From an uncultured Paracoccaceae bacterium (lineage in GTDB: Bacteria; Pseudomonadota; Alphaproteobacteria; Rhodobacterales; Rhodobacteraceae): a DNA stretch of 64,000 nt. The DNA is taken from the NCBI GenBank assembly GCA_947493255.1, contig CANLQK010000002.1, forward strand, positions 434,001-498,000, read 5' to 3'. Position numbers and translations under genes: made by a program. Shown here piece by piece: positions 60,104-64,000 of this stretch; the first letter of the stretch is position 1; the number at the start of each line of letters is the position of its first letter. The notes beneath the pieces are model-generated. The model searched no databases. It was not told the DNA's origin and saw only the letters and a list, made by a program, of their open reading frames with translations.

Positions 60104-61306
60104 ATGTTTGCCAATGGTCTTTCGTATCTCGCCATTCCTGGTCCTTCAGTCATGCCCGACCGCGTTTTACGCGCGATGCACCGGCCTGCACCCAACATTT
60201 ATACCGGAGAGCTTCATGCGATTACGCGCGGCGTGATCCCTGACCTAAAGTCCGTCGCGCGCACTGAACATAGTGTGGCCATCTACATTGCGAACGGACA
60301 CGGCGTTTGGGAGGCCGCGCTGTCTAATGTCATCGGAGAAGGAGACACGGTTCTGGTCTTGGCCACTGGCCGATTCTGCGAAGGCTGGGGCGAAATGGCC
60401 AAAGGGCTGGGGGCTAAGGTTGAAACGTTAGACTTTGGCAACTCGAATGCAGTCGATTTGGCGCAGGTCGAAGCTGCGTTAAAGGCCGATACAAAGGGCC
60501 GCATCAAGGCGGTTTTGACCGTATTGGTTGATACATCGACAGGGGTAAAGAACGACATTAAAGGCATACGGGCCGCAATAGATGCTGCCGGCCACAACGG
60601 TTTGTTGATGTGCGATTGCATCGCGTCGCTAGGCTGTGATGCCTATCACATGGATGATTGGGGCGTCGATATTACTGTCGCGGCCAGTCAAAAAGGTCTG
60701 ATGACGCCGCCAGGTATCGGGTTCGTCTGGTTCAACGCCAAGGCTGATGCTGTGCGCGAAACAATGCCACGTGTCTCCAGCTATTGGGATTGGCGCCCTC
60801 GGATAGACCCAGACGAATACTACAAATTTTTTAACGGGACAGCACCAACACACCACATATACGGGCTTCGCGAAGCGCTCGACATGATCGCCGAAGAAGG
60901 CCTCGAAAACACGTGGGCACGGCATGAAGGATTGGCCAAGGCAATTTGGGCTGCAATCGATGCTTGGTCGACAGAAGGTCCCATGCGGATAAACGTAGCC
61001 GACCCCGCTGCGCGCTCACATGCTGTGACGTCCCTTAGACTAGAAGAAGGGCAGGGCGATGCGTTGCGTGCGTGGTGTGAGCAGAAGATGGGTGTCGTGC
61101 TTGGTGTCGGGCTTGGCCGATCTCCGGCCAGCGCATTCTTGCGGTTTGGTCATATGGGCCATGTCAGTGGGCATATGGTGCTTGGGTTCTTAGGCACGGT
61201 CGATGCGGGCCTAAAGGCACTTGGCATTCCGCATGGCTCCGGTGCACTGGAAGCAGCGTCAGCTGTTCTCGCGGATGCGGCGGGCGCGGACATAAGCCTG
61301 CCCTAG
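60104..61306 (+). CDS. Class V aminotransferase (serine-glyoxylate-type)
   Basis: A 400-residue PLP enzyme. The PLP lysine is in VAASQKGLMTPPGIGFVWF near residue 190. IPGPSVMPDRVLRAMHRPAP opens the protein, and MCDCIASLGCDAYHMDDWGV supplies the Asp that contacts the ring. This group acts as serine- or alanine-glyoxylate/pyruvate transaminase. It is common in serine-cycle and photorespiratory pathways. The end overlaps the small membrane protein gene on the other strand by 48 bases. Confidence 0.9.
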   Translation: MFANGLSYLAIPGPSVMPDRVLRAMHRPAPNIYTGELHAITRGVIPDLKSVARTEHSVAIYIANGHGVWEAALSNVIGEGDTVLVLATGRFCEGWGEMAKGLGAKVETLDFGNSNAVDLAQVEAALKADTKGRIKAVLTVLVDTSTGVKNDIKGIRAAIDAAGHNGLLMCDCIASLGCDAYHMDDWGVDITVAASQKGLMTPPGIGFVWFNAKADAVRETMPRVSSYWDWRPRIDPDEYYKFFNGTAPTHHIYGLREALDMIAEEGLENTWARHEGLAKAIWAAIDAWSTEGPMRINVADPAARSHAVTSLRLEEGQGDALRAWCEQKMGVVLGVGLGRSPASAFLRFGHMGHVSGHMVLGFLGTVDAGLKALGIPHGSGALEAASAVLADAAGADISLP

Positions 61307-61459
61307 TCTCAGGGCCCCATCCAACAAAAGGCTTGAGATGATCACCCAAACGAACCCCGCAGTGGACGCAAGGGTCCAAAAAGCCACGAATAGAATACCG
61401 GCTGAGGTAACCAAGAACGCATTCGTGTAGTTTTCCACACGGCCTGGATATTGTTTCAT
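61259..61459 (-). CDS. Small two-helix membrane protein
   Basis: A 66-residue protein: NAFLVTSAGILFVAFWTLAS and FVWVIISSLLLDGALRLGQA are two hydrophobic helices, with a basic C terminus (YVRARRIREN). AAAGGAGAC lies seven bases before the ATG, a good site. Its last 48 bases overlap the aminotransferase gene on the other strand. Its function is unknown; I believe it is conserved near hisC in this group. Confidence 0.7.
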   Translation of the reverse strand: MKQYPGRVENYTNAFLVTSAGILFVAFWTLASTAGFVWVIISSLLLDGALRLGQAYVRARRIRENS

Positions 61460-61514
61460 GGCAGTCTCCTTTCCGCTGCGGTCAGAAGCTTAACCCAAGT
61501 TGGCCAAAAAACAC

Positions 61515-62639
61515 TTAAACCTTTCGTGCAGCGGCCAAGGCAATGGGGAGCGCTTTGGCGACTTTGGCCAGATCTTTGGGTGTGCCACATGAAATTCGGA
61601 TACAGCGATCTTGCGGTGCTACAAACGGCATGCGCACGAAAATACCTTGCTCGACCATACTCGCCAAAACAGCGCGCGCGAAATCACCGTCTTTTCCGCA
61701 ATCAATTGCTACAAAATTGGTTGCAGATTTAAGCGCCTTTAGCCCGTTATCCGCGGCAATTTGATAAAGCGCCTGACGTGCATCCTCAACCTTGTCCTTC
61801 ACCTCGCTTAACCACTCTTGATCAGCCAAGGCGGCGAGCGCACCCGCCTGTGATATCCGGCTCATACCAAAATGGTTTCGAACCCGATTGAAGGCGGTAA
61901 TCAATGACTTATGGCCAATCGCATACCCAACTCGTGCACCTGCCATTCCGTATGCTTTCGAGAACGTCCTCATCCGAATGACGCGCGAATCTAGGGTATT
62001 GAGAACCGGTGCCGCCTCTGGCGGTGCCAACTCAATATAGGCTTCATCCAAGACCAAAAGACAGCCGTCAGGCAAGCTTTGGATCATGTGTTGGATCGTT
62101 GTTGCGTTGTGGTAAGTGCCCATTGGGTTGTCTGGGTTGGACAGATAAACCAACTTCGCATTTACTTCATGGGCTTTGGCGACAAGATGATCTGGGTCTT
62201 CATGATCGGCGGTGTAGTTAACCGTATGAAGCGTGCCGCCGTATCCCATAACGTGGTAATTGAAAGTCGGATAGGCGCCGGCACTTGTTACCACGGCATC
62301 ACCCGCAGTTACTGTAAGCCGGACGATACTATCCAACAGCCCGTCGATCCCCGCACCGACCACAATTTCGTCCGGACTTATATCATGGGTAAAGGCAAGG
62401 GCCTGTCGCAGTTCGTGGCTTTCTGGGTCGCCATACATCCATGATCCTTTTGCGGCCGCCTGCATAGCTTTGATCGCTTTGGGCGAAGGGCCGAACACAT
62501 TTTCATTTGCGCCAAGGCGGGCGGCAAAGGCTTTTCCCTGAAGGCGCTCTTGCGCCTCTGGCCCAACAAACGGAACGGTATCAGGCAAAGATGCTGCAAG
62601 CGGCGTCAGACGCGGATCATTAGATTTTGAATTCGACAT
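61515..62639 (-). CDS. hisC: Histidinol-phosphate aminotransferase
   Basis: A 374-residue class I/II PLP aminotransferase for histidine synthesis, possibly also for aromatic amino acids. RLGANENVFGPSPKAIKAM near residue 39 is the HisC start. YLSNPDNPMGTYHN near 146 holds the Asn that touches PLP. The Schiff-base Lys is in RTFSKAYGMAGARVGYAIG near 224, and FVRMPFVAPQDRCIRISCG is the end. The longer N terminus (Ser/Asn-rich) is normal for this group. It is followed by the small membrane protein. Confidence 0.9.
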   Translation of the reverse strand: MSNSKSNDPRLTPLAASLPDTVPFVGPEAQERLQGKAFAARLGANENVFGPSPKAIKAMQAAAKGSWMYGDPESHELRQALAFTHDISPDEIVVGAGIDGLLDSIVRLTVTAGDAVVTSAGAYPTFNYHVMGYGGTLHTVNYTADHEDPDHLVAKAHEVNAKLVYLSNPDNPMGTYHNATTIQHMIQSLPDGCLLVLDEAYIELAPPEAAPVLNTLDSRVIRMRTFSKAYGMAGARVGYAIGHKSLITAFNRVRNHFGMSRISQAGALAALADQEWLSEVKDKVEDARQALYQIAADNGLKALKSATNFVAIDCGKDGDFARAVLASMVEQGIFVRMPFVAPQDRCIRISCGTPKDLAKVAKALPIALAAARKV

Positions 62640-62713
62640 ATGGGGACTTTGGAGCCTTATGTCCCCGTTGAAAAGGTTTAAGGCAGCCCCATATAGCTAA
62701 CAGGAGGAAATTT

Positions 62714-62878
62714 ATGGCAAATTTCACGCGACGCGGGTTCTTAGTAACCACCGCTGCAACCCTTGGGGCACGTGCTGCCGTTCCATTTGCAAAATCTGGC
62801 GGTGGCCGTCGGATCCTGACGTTGGTCTATGACAAATCGTTGGGGATGATGCGAGCGGTCGAAAAAATCGTGCCCTAG
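62714..62878 (+). CDS. Tiny twin-arginine-signal protein (54 residues)
   Basis: A short gene with AGGAGGAAATTT before the ATG. The protein begins MANFTRRGFLVTTAATLGAR, a twin-arginine signal (R-R-G-F-L), and continues for only about 30 residues to KSLGMMRAVEKIVP. Such short proteins at this place next to valS are, as I recall, conserved in Roseobacters. It may be exported by Tat or bound to a partner. Function is unknown. A strong terminator follows two bases after its stop. Confidence 0.72.
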   Translation: MANFTRRGFLVTTAATLGARAAVPFAKSGGGRRILTLVYDKSLGMMRAVEKIVP

Positions 62879-62880
62879 GT

Positions 62881-62912
62881 GTCCTCGGGGCGAGGGTATG
62901 CGCCCCGAGGAC
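62881..62912. terminator. Strong bidirectional terminator
   Basis: GTCCTCGGGGCG (62881-62892) and CGCCCCGAGGAC (62901-62912) form a perfect 12-bp stem around an 8-base loop. It ends the tiny Tat-protein gene and the convergent valS gene, whose stop is at 62920. Confidence 0.9.
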
Positions 62913-62919
62913 CTATTTT

Positions 62920-64000
62920 CTAGATTTCGTTCAGCTGGGCCAATGCGGCGCTAAGTTGGGCGATTTCTTCTTCCCGTAGGGCCAAGTTTGCTTTGGCTTC
63001 TTCGACCACTTCGGGTGTCGCGTTGGCGGCGAATTTAGGGTTGCCGAGGCGACCCTTTAGGCCACCGGCCTCTTTTTCAACCTTCGCTAGAGACTTCGAA
63101 ATACGTGCTTTTTCCGCGTCGACGTCGATGATGTCGGCCAGTGGGATTGCGAATGTCGCGCCTTTGGTGCCGACCATGGCAGACCCTTTGGGAGCCTCGC
63201 CAACAGTAAGGTCTTCGACCCGTGCTAGACGTTTGATCAGCGCCTCGGAACCGGCCCATGCGGCGCGGGCTGCGTCGTCGGCTTCGGTTTGGACGAGCGG
63301 GACGAACAAACCGGCTGGAACGTTCATCTGAGCGCGGGTTGATCTAATGTTTTCAATGATTTGGATGACCCAAGACATCTCAGAATCCGCCGCATCATTG
63401 ATTAGGTCCAGACCATATTCAGGCCATGCTTGGTGCGCCAGAAGGGTGTCGTTGCCATCAATTGCCCAAAGTTCTTCGGTGATGAACGGCATGACCGGAT
63501 GCATCAGGATAAGACATTGATTTAGAACCCAATTCATGACCTGACGGGTTTCCGATTTCTCGGCGTCTGACCCATCCATCAACAAGGGTTTGGACAGTTC
63601 AACGTACCAGTCACACACCTTGCCCCAGACGAATTTATACATCGTGTCGGCGGCGTCGTTGAAGCGGTAGGCGGCCAGCGCTGCGTCGATGTCCGACAGG
63701 GCGCGGGCGGTTTCGCCGATGATCCATTTGTTGACCGATTTTTCGGGGCACAAGGCGTACACATCCTGTGCACCACCTGTATGTACAGAGTCTGCACCGA
63801 AGGCGTTGTTCATTTCGGCGAAACGGCAGGCGTTCCAGATTTTAGTGCCGAAATTCCGGTAGCCCGCGATGCGCTGTGTGTCGAGTTTCAGCGCGCCGCC
63901 AAGGGAGGCCATGGCGGTGTTGGTGAAGCGCAGAGCGTCAGCGCCGTATTCGTCGATGATGTCGAGCGGGTCGATGACGTTGCCGGTGGATTTCGACATT
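62920..64000 (-). CDS. valS: Valine--tRNA ligase, C-terminal part (cut by window edge)
   Basis: Charges tRNA-Val with valine. The visible part begins in the KMSKS loop ([20 protein letters not shown]), continues with [20 protein letters not shown] and the anticodon-binding domain ([15 protein letters not shown] near residue 165). The last 60 residues are the coiled-coil arm ([40 protein letters not shown]). The N-terminal catalytic domain lies beyond the right edge. Its stop is followed by a strong terminator. Confidence 0.97.
   Translation of the reverse strand, partial: MSKSTGNVIDPLDIIDEYGADALRFTNTAMASLGGALKLDTQRIAGYRNFGTKIWNACRFAEMNNAFGADSVHTGGAQDVYALCPEKSVNKWIIGETARALSDIDAALAAYRFNDAADTMYKFVWGKVCDWYVELSKPLLMDGSDAEKSETRQVMNWVLNQCLILMHPVMPFITEELWAIDGNDTLLAHQAWPEYGLDLINDAADSEMSWVIQIIENIRSTRAQMNVPAGLFVPLVQTEADDAARAAWAGSEALIKRLARVEDLTVGEAPKGSAMVGTKGATFAIPLADIIDVDAEKARISKSLAKVEKEAGGLKGRLGNPKFAANATPEVVEEAKANLALREEEIAQLSAALAQLNEI

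Noticed and set aside
1-64000. CRISPR array
   Set aside because: No regularly spaced repeats of 23-40 bases and no cas genes were seen; the CGGACA and CCCTAAATA repeats are short operator- or res-like sites.

Overview
The window reads as a chromosomal segment of an alphaproteobacterium of the Rhodobacteraceae (Roseobacter group, in the style of Loktanella/Yoonia/Octadecabacter), carrying one integrated genomic island. The placement rests on the character of the core genes (EI-Ntr PtsP, DUF1178, DUF2927, a DUF6280-like protein, a PopZ-like protein, CobQ beside a small membrane protein, HisC, ValS) and on moderate GC with many GTG/TTG starts. It is inference from memory of these families, not a database result.

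Left core (1-27908): lysC (cut by the window edge) with a GNAT gene; a LysR regulator opposite an aldo/keto reductase; ptsP; an EcsC protein; a flavin reductase; a SulP anion transporter; mtnP-DUF2927-apt (purine and methylthioadenosine salvage); a Nudix hydrolase; the molybdate importer modABC; panBC (pantothenate); an M20 deacylase; a phosphatase/glycosyltransferase pair that probably makes glucosylglycerate or mannosylglycerate; a DadA-like oxidoreductase; a MATE pump; a polar amino-acid ABC importer split over two divergent units; and a GST. Two stretches (21721-22816 and 27361-27908) hold no gene I can support.

Genomic island (27909-50506, about 22.6 kb): it is bounded by a perfect 17-bp direct repeat. 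The right copy is the 3' end of an intact tRNA-Cys gene, and a tyrosine integrase lies just inside it. The left half is metal resistance. A MerR-type regulator controls a transglutaminase/CDF/methyltransferase operon. A CueR-like regulator has two 19-bp-spaced operators, upstream of a glutaredoxin-MauE fusion and of a cytochrome c/CopC/CopD/multicopper oxidase/cytochrome c operon. A small mer-type unit has MerR, a MerF-like transporter and a GDCCVxC protein. The middle holds a CI/Cro-like regulator pair, exported proteins, a 52-residue ribbon-helix-helix protein, two serine recombinases and a probable res site.

The right half of the island carries the most unusual item. It is a tightly overlapping five-gene minus-strand operon (47645 down to 44039): TIR-like protein, Nmad2-domain protein, MazG-like two-domain protein, single-pass membrane protein, second TIR-like protein. 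It lies opposite an XRE regulator/ImmA-IrrE protease pair and looks like an undescribed or little-described nucleotide-signalling immune system.

Right core (50563-64000): tRNA-Cys, pcm, a TolC-type channel, a PopZ-like polar protein, cobQ, a DUF6280-like protein, efp, ygfZ, an MsbA-like ABC exporter, a class V aminotransferase, hisC, a tiny Tat-signal protein and the 3' part of valS (cut by the edge).
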